Assembly (NCBI GenBank): GCA_023392075.1
Contig: JAEVZU010000076.1
Span: forward strand, 1 to 64,000
DNA: 64,000 bases
Direction: 5' to 3'
Source of the DNA: Bacillota bacterium
GTDB taxonomy: Bacteria; Bacillota; Clostridia; Acetivibrionales; DSM-1351
The notes beneath the pieces are model-generated. The model was not told where the DNA came from and made no database searches. It saw nothing but the letters and a program-made list of their open reading frames with translations. The position numbers and the translations under genes were made by a program. Below are positions 27,564 to 37,635 of this stretch, one piece after another (position 1 is the first letter of the stretch; every line of letters starts with the position of its first letter).

Positions 27564-30500
27564 TCATTGCTTTGTAATTAAATTATAAAGCACCTGTGCC
27601 ATTTCTGCTCTGCCAGCAGTTTCTTTCGGTACAATCTTTCCGCCTTTTAAGCTTATGACACCTGTTTCTATAAACGCTGCTATTGCTGGCTTTGCCCATG
27701 CAGCGATATCTTTTCTATCACTGCATTGATCAAGGCTTTTTCCGGAGGTTCCGGCAGGGAGCTCACCTATCTGTTTCAAAATATTACACAGAAGGGTAAG
27801 CATTTCCTGTCTCGTGATTTCCTTGTCGGGTGCAAACATATTGTTCCCAACTCCGTCAGACAAGCCAAGCCTTTTTGCTGCTGCCAGATACCCGGTATAG
27901 TATTTGTTTCCTGCATCTGCAAAGTTAGCTGAAGGATTCTCGTCTGCCTTTATTCCGTAAGTTTTCATCACCATTGTAAGGAACTGTCCTCTTGAAAGCT
28001 TCCCTTCAGGTCCGAAATTGGCATTTCCTGTTCCTGCTGTAATACCTCTTGCCGCAATAAAACTCACTGCCTCCGAATACAATGCACCGGCTGTAACATC
28101 CTTAAATTCCACTTTATTATAGCCAACAGCATATTTTGATAATTGCTTTGTCTTAAAGCTTATCATCCCTGTAGCCTTGTTATATACACAATTGCTCACG
28201 ATTTCAGGTTTTCCCTGTACATTTATGTAATATACAACAATAGCATTTGTATCTTCTCCCGCTTTCGGCACATATGGTAGTGATACAATTACATTTCCGC
28301 CAAACTCCGATATGGCTTTATCACCGACGGCAACACTGAAATTTAGCACCGGTCTGTCACCTGCTGCCTGCCTTGCCTCTTCTGACAGTGCTGAGACATC
28401 AGCCCTTGAGGCTGTAATTTTTACAACTTCGCCTGCTTCCCGGGAAATTGTTTTAATTGCTGCCTTATCAAAGCTTATAGAGGCCATAGCTGTAGTAATA
28501 ATCAGTGCATCTGATTTATTTTCAGCCACCTTGTCAAATGCTGCCTTTGGCAGACTTGTTTCAATTGCCCTTGCATCAGTTGGAACAGCTATCTTTATCT
28601 CCAACCTTGTTCCGGTATCCTTACCATTTTTAACTGCAGCCTCTGCCGCCCTCTTAACAGCTTCGGCAATCTGACTCCCTGTTATGGCTGCAGCTGCAAT
28701 GCCACCTCTATCACTTTTTGCTTTTGCTGAAATCGTAACTGTAACTGAGTCCTGTCCCACGTGAACAGATAAATCAGCATTTGTGACAGCAGGAACCGGA
28801 GCGGCAGTTCCTGTAGTTGATGACCCTGACGAACCTGATGGGCCTTGCGAACCATTATCACCATTTGATGGTGCGCCGGGCTGACCTATTATTACACTGC
28901 CTGCCTCTGACTTATTCACAGGATTTGCCTTATCTCTGGCTATTACAACATAAGTTCCGGCTTTTAACCCTGTAATGACATTAGTATCCTGCCAGGTTTG
29001 CCCGTTATCAAAGCTGTACTCGTAGACACCTGCTATTCCGTATGCTGTCACGGTAATACTTCCATTACTTCCCCCGTATGTTGTTACATCTGTTTTTGCA
29101 GTACTTATGGTTATTGGATTTTGGGATGTATTTTGTAATGGTGCCACCATAAAATTATCATAGTGTACATGACTGTTTACTGCTCTGACTCCAACCTGTC
29201 CTATTGTATATACCGAATCCTGAACGCTTATCTTCGGATTCTGCATATCATCAACAAAGACTTTAATGCTTGAACCATCGGCTATAACCTTCATATGATA
29301 TGTTTTATTCTTATCAACAGTCATATTGTATTTCGCAAGACTTGTAAAGATACTTCCGTCTGATCTTCCAACCTCCAGATAACCATTTACATTAAGTCCC
29401 GCTATATAGCCTTTAAAGCTATCAATTCCTACGGCAGCTTCCCGTGTTCTGAAAACAAGATCCCCATCTATTTGACCGTTAATTATTTTTATGTCCGATT
29501 CCAGGGTAAAATTGCCATATTCGTAACCACGTATCAGAGCCTTGTCGCCAAAGCTGCTATCCTGCATGGCATCTATGCTGTATTCCCCATTTTCAATGGT
29601 CAGTAAATTTTCGCCAATGTTAAATTCCTGCCATCTGTCCTTATTCTCCGCGAAGTCCTCCAAGAGGGTAATTCCGGCTGCTTTTGCAGGCTCTCCGGAA
29701 GGTAATGCCATTGACGCCCCCCATTGTATCGGAGTACCCAGATTTGGAGTACCATCCGCATTCCAGGTAAATTGCTTCATACTGATACACCTGTTCCAGG
29801 AACCTCCCGGGTCAACCGAGCTATGATACACAATCCAGTCCTGAGTGTCATCCGGAGATTTTACAAAGCTATGGTGTCCCGGCCCATAGACATTACCGCT
29901 TCTGCTGAATACAGGATCTGGACTCTTAACCCATGAAGCAGGATTAAGTACATCTCCGTCGGAGCACACACTCATACCCAGGCAGTAATCAGCCGTCCAG
30001 CTTCCGCTGCTTGAATATGTAAGTATGATTTTACCATCTCTTTCAATAACCTCCGGCCCTTCATTAAGCGATGCTCCATTTTGTTCCCATGGATATGCCG
30101 GAGAAGAAATCATAACCTTGTTTCCGCTTATAGTCCAGGGATCGCTCATTGGTGCTATATAAATCCTCTGGGGCATATCTGCATTGTTTTCACAGCCTGA
30201 CCAAAGGAAATATAAGCTTCCGTCTGATTTCCGGAAAACGGTTCCGTCAATTGCCCATTTATCATCGGGAGAAGTAACTTTGCCTTTCATTGTATATGTT
30301 CCCTGTGCGTCGGTACTGTCACTTTCCAGGCAAAACATTCTGTGATTAACGTTGTTGCCGTCATCAGCAGCAACATATATGTACCATTTACCATTTAAAT
30401 GATGTATTTCCGGAGCCCATAACTCTTTTGAATACATTCCCGAAGCCGGTGCTGTCCAAACTGTTCTTTTTATTCCACGGTCAGTCAGGGATTTTGATTT

Positions 30501-33500
30501 ATACACCCAAATTTCAGTTCCGGCTGCAAGTACAGAATAATAGTATCCATCCGGTCCTTTTGTTACAAAAGGGTCTGCACCGGAATATGCGGGATTTACA
30601 AAGGTATTGCCTGCAGGTGCCTGACTCTGCACATCTGTTTTTGCAGAAACTATTTCTGACGGTAAAGATTCATATTGTCCATTTACTGATGTTACCTTAT
30701 AATAATATGTCCTGTCTGAATTCAGACCTGTGTTGGTATAGCTCAGTGTATTTTTATCAACAGTGGCTATTTTATAATAGGTGCCGTTCAGTGCCAATGA
30801 CATATAAATATTATGACCTGTTATTTCCCCGGCTGAGCCTTCCCAGGTCAATTTTACAGAATCTGTTCCCGCTGCTTCTGCTTTGGCAGTTACATCAGCC
30901 GGATTTGAAATACCGGTGTCAACAATTGCCCAATCCTGATCTTCAGCTCCTCCCAGATATGTCCATAAGTGTATCTGTGTCCCGTTTGCAGTACCGCCGT
31001 TTTTGCAGGACATTGCCGTATTGCTTCTCTGATTGATGATTTTGTAGTATCCTGAGCTGCCATCCGATATCTGCCAGTATTGATCTGTTGCATCCACATC
31101 ATCGTATATGGTATTTAAAGTTCCATTAGCCGTTGCTCCGTTTAAGCAGGAGGCGATCTTTCTACTGTTTTGATTTATCAGCTTGTAATTACCGTTGTCT
31201 TGGAATGCAATACGCCAAACCTGATCAGGTGTTTCATTGTAATCGTTCAGAGTAAGAACAGTAGCATTGGCTGTACCTGTTCCTGCCGATAATGCCTTGC
31301 CGCTTTTCTTGTTAATAATCTTGTACAGCTTGCCGGGGCTGAACTTTGGAGCTGCCTTGTTCTCATCAATCCAAACAAGAGTGCTTGAGGTTCCCCGGTT
31401 TGCCCTTGCATAAAAGGGAATCGCCTTTACCTTAAGAGACTGCTGTGCCCCATCTGCATTATAATATAAACCGGTCAGAGTAATGGTCTGGATCCCTCCT
31501 AACAAACCTGCCTCAAACTGTGTGTTAAGTTGCGAAGACTGTGGCAGGGCAATTGCATCCAGAGGATTGCTGATACCGGCAATTTTATTATCTACCCCCT
31601 CAAGGCAGTATACCAGAGGGCCGTATGTAAGAGCCACCTTGCCATTGTTAGTGGTTACATATGGATTTGAATACTCTCTTTTTGCAGTCATTGCAAAATT
31701 GACGTCAACTCTGTCTCCATCTCTCCAGGTTCTATTGATAACAGCGTATCCATTTACAACAGCATAGTCCTGAACAGTTTCTCCGTTTACCTGTATATCG
31801 GTACTTTCTGACCAGTTTGGAATTCTGATATTAAAGTTAAATGTCTTAGCACCTGTTAAATTAAATTGAAAGTTTGTAGCACCGGCCCATGGCATGGTAG
31901 TTGCCTGCTCAATGCTTATATCATCGCTGCCAAATTTTATGTCAGCATTGCTTGATATAAACTGATTTGCATATATGGCATCATCACTATAGGAATATAT
32001 ATATGAAGGCAGCTCGGAGAAAAACTTTGAGAACATTGGAGGGCAGCAAGGTGTATGGTCAGTCCAGGTCCATCTGTCATAATTATTGGCAGTTAATCTC
32101 TGCTGATAGAAAAATGAAGTTCCATTTGAGCCTACACATCCAAGGACACCGTTGTAAATTTCCTTTTCCAGATTGTCTGCATATTTGGAATTTCCAAAAG
32201 CCAGCAGCATACTTTGATCAAAGAATCCCATTGCCACCTGTGCACAGGTTTCACAGTAACCGTTATTGGGAAGTACATAATTTCCGGCATAGGCTTCCTG
32301 ACCATCGTTGGTAGCACCTACACCTCCAGTAATGTACTGCTGCTTATCTACAATATTGTTCCACAAAACGTCAGCTGCAGAGAGGTAGGAAGTATTTCCT
32401 GTTCCTCTTCCTACAGCAGCCAGACCGTTATAAAACAGGTTTGCGCGGACAGAATGACCGAGAGCTTCAGTCTGGTTGTAATACAGGGCATGATCCTGAG
32501 CATACACACCATAGTTTTCATATGCTGTATTTGTTGTTCTTCCTTTATAATTTCCCCTGTTTTCGAGCCAGAACTCCACCAGTTTCCTGTATTCATTTTC
32601 ATCCACATTAAGAGCCCTGATGCTTTGGCCTGCGGTATCTATATCCTTCAACTGCGGGTTATCCCTGTATAGCTCATATAACTTGAACAGCATCTCCTCA
32701 GGTCCCTGATGGGATGGCACCATGTTGATTTTACCTTCACCAAAGTTATCTGCCATATACTCTGCAAATCTTGTTGCAACATAAAGCAGTTTTGTTTTAC
32801 CTGTAGCTTTATAATAATGTACTGCAGCTTCACACAAACATCCAAAATTGTATGCATCATGGTACCATAATGCATTTACCTCATCAAAACGCTTGTTATC
32901 AGTGTCCAGAACAGACCAGGTACTCAGATATCCGTCATCCATAGTCATTGCTGCAGCATAAATCCTGTCGATATAGCCATCGATTCTTGCCTCCATGGCT
33001 GGATCAGCCTGTTGTCTCATATAATCGCTTGCACCACGGATAGCTTCATAAACCAATCCGTCATTCCATGGGTCTGTGCTTCCGGATTGGCTGTGAGTAT
33101 TTCGCTCCCCGTTTGCAACCTTGTCAAAGTTCGTAAAGGAACCTGTTCTCTCGAAATTATCAAAGATATGATTAATTGTCGTAGTTCTGAAAAGATCCAG
33201 CTTCGGCTTCCAGAAGCCATCGGTGATCTGCACATCTTCAATTGCAGGCTGCTTTAAATTTAACAGCTCCTTTTGAAAAACCGAAAACATAATACGGTAG
33301 GTTCTTACAATGCCATTGTATATTACATTGATGGTTGTTTCTCCAGGCAGGGACGTTGCCGGTACCACATTAATCTGAGCGCCTGCTGTGCCGGAGGTTG
33401 CTGTAACTGCAGGAACTGCAGCTGTTCCCTCGGGCAGCAAATGATTGTATACATATGTTGTGGGGCTGAATCCCTCCAATGCCACTCCATTTACAGTAAT

Positions 33501-34358
33501 TCCATTCAGGTCGTTTTCAGGCGTGCCGCTCCCCCACTTTTCACCTATATAATTATTTACCTGCTCAATTTCAGCATCAGAAAGACCTCTGTCAAAAATC
33601 ATGAATTCGCATATATCAGCATCAACGCTGACTTCACCGTCGGCATAGTTTGAAGGAAAACCAAGAAATACCTTCTGACTGTTATACTTTGGAACCTCTC
33701 CCTCACTAAAATCCGCCTGCTTATCACCATTTATAAAAATACTGCCATTTCCACCGTCTTTGCGGGCCACAATGGTATAATTCGTATTGACTGAAAGCTT
33801 GGGTCTGTTTGCCGGATATGCCCATCCTCCAGGGTCGGCTTTCCAACCAAAGTTCAAATCGGCTCCTCCGCCTTCAATGTTAAAGTACCAGTTATGATCA
33901 CCGGAATTAGGCAGCTTTCTGGAACAGATCTGACTGTTTTGGCTCAAGGAATTTGGATTCATAACCGCTACAATAGTCATATCAGTGAGATCAAATCCGT
34001 TATCCCCTCCAATCTGAAAATACTTGCCCGGACTTAGCCTGATTGCAGGTTTTCCATTGTAACTGCTCTGTTCAATATAAACAGGCTGATTTGCGGAATT
34101 GTTTTGCACTGCATCCAATCCGGCTCCGGATGCAGCTTTATTTACTAAACTCGAAATCTGTATGGCACCTTCTGTTGTATTGATTACATCGGTTGTGTTA
34201 ATTGAATCTGCATCATACCATACTATTAAATTCCCAATGCTTTCCGGGCTGAAGGAAACAGTCTGAAGTGATTGGTCCGATGCGAATACAGGGGTAATTG
34301 TACCGGATACAATAAACATTGCCAGAAATAGTGAAATTATTCTTTTTAAATCTTTCAT
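27564..34358 (-). CDS. Giant S-layer-anchored GH127-GH43 arabinan-degrading enzyme
   Basis: 2264 residues. In order (approximate): signal peptide 1-26; LamG/ConA-like sandwich 35-278; Ig-like linker 285-365; GH127 domain 366-1000 with Glu703, Cys705 and Cys771-Cys772 intact; ricin-type beta-trefoil (CBM13) 1009-1142; Fn3 1153-1243; GH43 five-blade propeller 1254-1553 with Asp in SGADPFV, Asp in WAIDGTVF and Glu in NEGPEV; CBM66-like sandwich 1566-1743; SprB-like module 1750-1823; Gly/Ser linker to about 1853; a beta-rich region to 2083; three SLH repeats 2085-2262. The SLH repeats hold it on the cell wall. It joins a beta-L-arabinofuranosidase with a GH43 alpha-L-arabinofuranosidase/arabinanase or xylosidase. 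Own leader with AAGGTGGAAAG before the ATG. Confidence 0.93.
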   Translation of the reverse strand: MKDLKRIISLFLAMFIVSGTITPVFASDQSLQTVSFSPESIGNLIVWYDADSINTTDVINTTEGAIQISSLVNKAASGAGLDAVQNNSANQPVYIEQSSYNGKPAIRLSPGKYFQIGGDNGFDLTDMTIVAVMNPNSLSQNSQICSRKLPNSGDHNWYFNIEGGGADLNFGWKADPGGWAYPANRPKLSVNTNYTIVARKDGGNGSIFINGDKQADFSEGEVPKYNSQKVFLGFPSNYADGEVSVDADICEFMIFDRGLSDAEIEQVNNYIGEKWGSGTPENDLNGITVNGVALEGFSPTTYVYNHLLPEGTAAVPAVTATSGTAGAQINVVPATSLPGETTINVIYNGIVRTYRIMFSVFQKELLNLKQPAIEDVQITDGFWKPKLDLFRTTTINHIFDNFERTGSFTNFDKVANGERNTHSQSGSTDPWNDGLVYEAIRGASDYMRQQADPAMEARIDGYIDRIYAAAMTMDDGYLSTWSVLDTDNKRFDEVNALWYHDAYNFGCLCEAAVHYYKATGKTKLLYVATRFAEYMADNFGEGKINMVPSHQGPEEMLFKLYELYRDNPQLKDIDTAGQSIRALNVDENEYRKLVEFWLENRGNYKGRTTNTAYENYGVYAQDHALYYNQTEALGHSVRANLFYNGLAAVGRGTGNTSYLSAADVLWNNIVDKQQYITGGVGATNDGQEAYAGNYVLPNNGYCETCAQVAMGFFDQSMLLAFGNSKYADNLEKEIYNGVLGCVGSNGTSFFYQQRLTANNYDRWTWTDHTPCCPPMFSKFFSELPSYIYSYSDDAIYANQFISSNADIKFGSDDISIEQATTMPWAGATNFQFNLTGAKTFNFNIRIPNWSESTDIQVNGETVQDYAVVNGYAVINRTWRDGDRVDVNFAMTAKREYSNPYVTTNNGKVALTYGPLVYCLEGVDNKIAGISNPLDAIALPQSSQLNTQFEAGLLGGIQTITLTGLYYNADGAQQSLKVKAIPFYARANRGTSSTLVWIDENKAAPKFSPGKLYKIINKKSGKALSAGTGTANATVLTLNDYNETPDQVWRIAFQDNGNYKLINQNSRKIASCLNGATANGTLNTIYDDVDATDQYWQISDGSSGYYKIINQRSNTAMSCKNGGTANGTQIHLWTYLGGAEDQDWAIVDTGISNPADVTAKAEAAGTDSVKLTWEGSAGEITGHNIYMSLALNGTYYKIATVDKNTLSYTNTGLNSDRTYYYKVTSVNGQYESLPSEIVSAKTDVQSQAPAGNTFVNPAYSGADPFVTKGPDGYYYSVLAAGTEIWVYKSKSLTDRGIKRTVWTAPASGMYSKELWAPEIHHLNGKWYIYVAADDGNNVNHRMFCLESDSTDAQGTYTMKGKVTSPDDKWAIDGTVFRKSDGSLYFLWSGCENNADMPQRIYIAPMSDPWTISGNKVMISSPAYPWEQNGASLNEGPEVIERDGKIILTYSSSGSWTADYCLGMSVCSDGDVLNPASWVKSPDPVFSRSGNVYGPGHHSFVKSPDDTQDWIVYHSSVDPGGSWNRCISMKQFTWNADGTPNLGTPIQWGASMALPSGEPAKAAGITLLEDFAENKDRWQEFNIGENLLTIENGEYSIDAMQDSSFGDKALIRGYEYGNFTLESDIKIINGQIDGDLVFRTREAAVGIDSFKGYIAGLNVNGYLEVGRSDGSIFTSLAKYNMTVDKNKTYHMKVIADGSSIKVFVDDMQNPKISVQDSVYTIGQVGVRAVNSHVHYDNFMVAPLQNTSQNPITISTAKTDVTTYGGSNGSITVTAYGIAGVYEYSFDNGQTWQDTNVITGLKAGTYVVIARDKANPVNKSEAGSVIIGQPGAPSNGDNGSQGPSGSSGSSTTGTAAPVPAVTNADLSVHVGQDSVTVTISAKAKSDRGGIAAAAITGSQIAEAVKRAAEAAVKNGKDTGTRLEIKIAVPTDARAIETSLPKAAFDKVAENKSDALIITTAMASISFDKAAIKTISREAGEVVKITASRADVSALSEEARQAAGDRPVLNFSVAVGDKAISEFGGNVIVSLPYVPKAGEDTNAIVVYYINVQGKPEIVSNCVYNKATGMISFKTKQLSKYAVGYNKVEFKDVTAGALYSEAVSFIAARGITAGTGNANFGPEGKLSRGQFLTMVMKTYGIKADENPSANFADAGNKYYTGYLAAAKRLGLSDGVGNNMFAPDKEITRQEMLTLLCNILKQIGELPAGTSGKSLDQCSDRKDIAAWAKPAIAAFIETGVISLKGGKIVPKETAGRAEMAQVLYNLITKQ

Positions 34359-34385
34359 CTCTTTCCACCTTCCTTAGATTTTAAT

Positions 34386-34402
34386 TTGATAGAAACTATC
34401 AA
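34386..34402. repeat. 7-bp inverted repeat between chemoreceptor and GH127-GH43 genes
   Basis: TTGATAG, three bases, CTATCAA. It lies in the 65-base gap and could be a weak hairpin or a protein site. Confidence 0.35.
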
Positions 34403-34423
34403 TTTTATCATTATGAAATATAA

Positions 34424-36202
34424 TTAGACTGTAAATTCTTTAACCAGAATTCCCAGTTCCTCTGCCATTGTATTCAAACTGTCACTTGTTGCAGTCACTT
34501 CCTCCAACCCGGCAGTCATTTCTTCCATAGACGCTGCAATATTGTCGCTATCTTCAGCAGAGCTTTCTGCAATCCCGGCTATCATCCGACTGGAATCCTT
34601 TACATTGGCTAAAAGTCCCATTACCTTATTGATTTTACTATTCATGCTCCGTATCTCTTTATCAACAGTAATATTTGTCTCGCTGATTTTGTTGAAGGAA
34701 ATTTCTGCATTTTGAGTTAATTTTATTCCTGATGATATTTCGAAGATTGATTTTTCCATGCTTTCTTTCATTGTTAAAGCTTTACTTTGTACACCAGTAA
34801 TAATGGAGGTTATCTTATTCGCCGCATTTACCGACTGGTCAGCCAGTTTTTTTACTTCATTTGCTACAACTGCAAACCCCTTTCCCTGTTCACCTGCTCT
34901 TGCTGCTTCAATAGAAGCATTAAATGAAAGCAGATTTGATTGTCTGGATATGTCTGTTATAGCTCCTGCAATTTCGTTTATCTTTTGTGATTCCTGGTAT
35001 AGTTGGGAAGAAATTTCTGCCGACTCCAAAATAGTACTATTTATGATATTTATCTGTTTAATGACTTCATTTATGGCGGTATTGCCTTCAAGTGTGGCCA
35101 ATCCTGCACATTTCGAAGAGTTTTCTACCAGTGAGGAATTTTCGGCAACTTCATGTATATTCCTATCCATGTCCAGAATACTTTCTGCAATACCGGCAGA
35201 TAATCGGAACTGGTTTCCTGTACCTTCGGCTACAGATTGGATGGAGGCAGAGGCTTCTTCACTTGCAGCAGTACTTTGTGTAACTCCTGCATTTAAGTTA
35301 ATTGCACATGCTACGACTTTTTCGCTGCTTTCATTTACCTTCTTAATCATATTCTTTAAACTTACAACCATATTATTAAAGCTGTCACTCAGCAAACGGA
35401 GCTCATTATTTGATTTGACAGTAATAATATCAGCGGTCAGATTACCTTGAGATATGCTCTTTACTGCCTGGGATATCTTTTTTATGGGTTTGGATATACT
35501 TTTTGATATTTTACAGGCTATGAGTGTACAAACAACAATAATGATCAATAAACTCAACATGGACATTAACCTTGTGCTGCGTATCAATTCATTGGTTTGA
35601 GCCTTTATAGCTTTACTGTAGCTTATTTCTTGAGCAATAAAATCCTTGGCACCTGTATCAACAATATCCTTTTGCTTCAAAAGTGCTTCGTAGCTTTTAC
35701 TTCTGTCTCCGATTTTAAGCGTGTCGTCAGGACTTATTGTTTCATCAGCATGTTCTTTATAGGTTTTAAGTTTGTTTTCAAATGCCGACAAGGCTTTCAC
35801 TTCAAGATTATCACTACTTATCCCCAGTATCCGGTGGTTCTTTTTTATTACCGTTATATTGCTGTCGATCTTTTGGATATAAGTACTGTATTCAGTATGT
35901 GTCCTTTCATCTTTAATTTTGCCACTATCCTTGGTAAATTCGCGCAGAGTGTCCTTCAAATACTTTTGAAGTTCAAAACAAGTATCCAATGTATCATTTG
36001 CAGCTATAATATTATCCAAAATCAGATTATAGTTTCCCAGCGGCTTTTCATAGGCAATTAACGGATAAGCCCCTACTAATGTCATGAGTAAGACAACGCT
36101 CATAAAGCTGAGCAATAACTTTTTGTTAATACTGAAATACCTATCTTTTCTTCTCAAGAACATTGAATGTTTTAGTAGTTTTCCCATATTTGATACCTTC
36201 AT
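34424..36202 (-). CDS. Methyl-accepting chemotaxis protein
   Basis: 592 residues from ATG 36202, eight bases after GGGAGAG; an in-frame GTG seven codons earlier is less likely. Membrane helix at about 30-52, an extracellular helical domain (about 55-210), a second helix near 215-235, HAMP (236-290) and the methyl-accepting signalling domain (about 310-590) with the hairpin tip SRQSNLLSFNASIEAARAGE followed by GKGFAVVANEVKKLA. The N-terminal 250 residues are clearly homologous to those of the sensor kinase at 40378-41889, for example GAYPLIAYEKP versus AAYPMLAYNSP. It steers swimming through CheA/CheW, probably by contact with a sugar-loaded binding protein. Confidence 0.94.
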   Translation of the reverse strand: MKVSNMGKLLKHSMFLRRKDRYFSINKKLLLSFMSVVLLMTLVGAYPLIAYEKPLGNYNLILDNIIAANDTLDTCFELQKYLKDTLREFTKDSGKIKDERTHTEYSTYIQKIDSNITVIKKNHRILGISSDNLEVKALSAFENKLKTYKEHADETISPDDTLKIGDRSKSYEALLKQKDIVDTGAKDFIAQEISYSKAIKAQTNELIRSTRLMSMLSLLIIIVVCTLIACKISKSISKPIKKISQAVKSISQGNLTADIITVKSNNELRLLSDSFNNMVVSLKNMIKKVNESSEKVVACAINLNAGVTQSTAASEEASASIQSVAEGTGNQFRLSAGIAESILDMDRNIHEVAENSSLVENSSKCAGLATLEGNTAINEVIKQINIINSTILESAEISSQLYQESQKINEIAGAITDISRQSNLLSFNASIEAARAGEQGKGFAVVANEVKKLADQSVNAANKITSIITGVQSKALTMKESMEKSIFEISSGIKLTQNAEISFNKISETNITVDKEIRSMNSKINKVMGLLANVKDSSRMIAGIAESSAEDSDNIAASMEEMTAGLEEVTATSDSLNTMAEELGILVKEFTV

Positions 36203-36243
36203 TGTTAAAACTCTCCCACTCACACTTTAATAATTTAATAAAA

Positions 36244-36319
36244 AAGGCTGCTGCAAAAATTGACTCAGCTGTGAAGTAAGTTAGTAAACATTAGCTGAAA
36301 TTTATTCTGCAGCAACCTT
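36244..36319 (-). terminator. Long stem-loop terminator after the importer binding-protein gene
   Basis: AAGGCTGCTGCA...ACTCAGCT pairs with AGCTGA...TGCAGCAACCTT, and the minus strand continues with a run of T. It separates the importer operon from the chemoreceptor gene, though read-through is possible. Confidence 0.8.
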
Positions 36320-36344
36320 ATTATATCTGGCTATAACAATATAT

Positions 36345-37370
36345 TTATTTAGGGAGCTCAATTCTTGAGTAGAATGTGTCAACATTTTCCTTGGTTACAA
36401 GCTCAAAAGGAATAACATTTGGCTGTATCTGCTCACCGCTTCCGGCTTTTACAGCCATATCAACAGCACCATTAGCCTGGCCTATGGCATCCTGGAAGGT
36501 AGTAGCATCAAGTTCACCGGCTTTTACTGAATCAAGAGCATCTTTTATGGCATCAACACCTGCGACAGTGATCTTGTCTTTCAAACCTGCATCCTGGACA
36601 GCCTTTAGTGCGCCAAGGGCCATACCGTCATTCTGTGCCAGAACTGCATCAATCTGCTTTCCTGACTGCAGCCAGTTTTCCATTATGGACATAGCCTGTT
36701 CTCTCTGCCAGTTCCCTGTTTGATCAAATACAATTTTTATGTCAGGATATTTATCAAATACTTTTTTATATCCTGCAAATCTTCCAATTTCAGCGAAGTG
36801 ACCAATGGGGCCTCTTAAAATTGCAATGTTACCTTTTCCGTTTAGTTTTTTTGCAATATATTCAGCTTCAATTTCACCGGCGCTTTCATTTTCCGAACCT
36901 GACCAGAATTGCCCTACATTCTTGGATATATCTGAACTGAGGGTAATTACCGGTATACCTGCTTTTACCGCATTCTCAATTGCAGGAATCATAGCGTTTG
37001 CATCGGCAGGATTACATATTATTGCATCAACCTTCTGTGATACAAAATTATCCATTTGGCTCACCTGCTTATCAGGCTTGGCTTCTGCATCATTGATAAT
37101 ATACTCTACATTTGGATATTTTTTAAACTGTAATTCCATAGCCTCTTTGAGCATGGTAATAAACTCATTGGACATATCCTGTACCGTAATACCTATGGTT
37201 ATCTTCTTTCCTGGATCGGCAGCAGTACCTTCTGCAGAACTTGCTGCTGCAGCTGTATTTGCACCTGTTGTTTGAGCAGCAGTATCTGTTGCTTTTGAAC
37301 CACACCCTGCAAATAAGGATGTTGCCATTAATAGTGCTACCAATGCACTGGTAACTCTTGCAAATTTCAT
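36345..37370 (-). CDS. Sugar-binding lipoprotein of the RbsB/XylF type (transport)
   Basis: 341 residues. Lipobox LFAGC near residue 22, linker to about 48, then a periplasmic-binding-protein-like domain (ITIGITVQDMSNEFITMLKEA onwards) with VDAIICNPADANAMIPAIENAVKAGIPVITL, the usual ribose/xylose-binding core. It is the last gene of ATPase-permease-binding protein and presumably feeds that importer. It is closely similar over its whole length to the second binding protein at 41975-42958. A long structured leader separates it from the permease gene. The sugar is not readable; a pentose or other monosaccharide is expected. Confidence 0.93.
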   Translation of the reverse strand: MKFARVTSALVALLMATSLFAGCGSKATDTAAQTTGANTAAAASSAEGTAADPGKKITIGITVQDMSNEFITMLKEAMELQFKKYPNVEYIINDAEAKPDKQVSQMDNFVSQKVDAIICNPADANAMIPAIENAVKAGIPVITLSSDISKNVGQFWSGSENESAGEIEAEYIAKKLNGKGNIAILRGPIGHFAEIGRFAGYKKVFDKYPDIKIVFDQTGNWQREQAMSIMENWLQSGKQIDAVLAQNDGMALGALKAVQDAGLKDKITVAGVDAIKDALDSVKAGELDATTFQDAIGQANGAVDMAVKAGSGEQIQPNVIPFELVTKENVDTFYSRIELPK

Positions 37371-37456
37371 AATTAACCTCCTATAAATTCTTAAATTTAT
37401 TTACTTCTGATTTTTTAAGGTCTGTTCAAATTCCCTTAAGGAATTCATCTATTTAA

Positions 37457-37619
37457 GGTGTGCTTTAGTTGCATGTATTCAAACCCGTATCCAATCCCTC
37501 AAATCATATAACTCTACCCTCCAGCATAAGAGAAAGGCGCCTTTCCTCCGCAGCAGGCTTGAGTGCTGTATATAACATATGTATAAAATCTGATTTTGAG
37601 GGTAGTTCTTAAGCACACC
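37457..37619 (-). ncRNA. Candidate structured RNA element in the leader of the binding-protein gene
   Basis: In the minus-strand transcript GGTGTGCTT (37619-37611) can pair with AAGCACACC (37465-37457), closing a 163-base region. Inside it CTACCCTC (37605-37598) can pair with GAGGGTAG (37521-37514), or the overlapping CCCTCAAAATCA (37602-37591) can pair with TGATTTGAGGG (37506-37496). The two inner pairings share five bases and exclude each other. A further palindrome AAAGGCGCCTTT lies inside, and a hairpin (37428-37446) follows. This looks like an RNA switch or a processing element. I do not recognise a known class. Confidence 0.5.
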
Positions 37620-37635
37620 AAATAGTCATATGGAA

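Noticed and set aside
30428..31036. 202-codon plus-strand open frame
   Set aside because: Antisense to the GH43/Fn3/ricin part of the surface enzyme; low-complexity translation.
34758..35450. 230-codon plus-strand open frame
   Set aside because: Antisense to the chemoreceptor signalling domain; no ribosome binding site or recognisable product.
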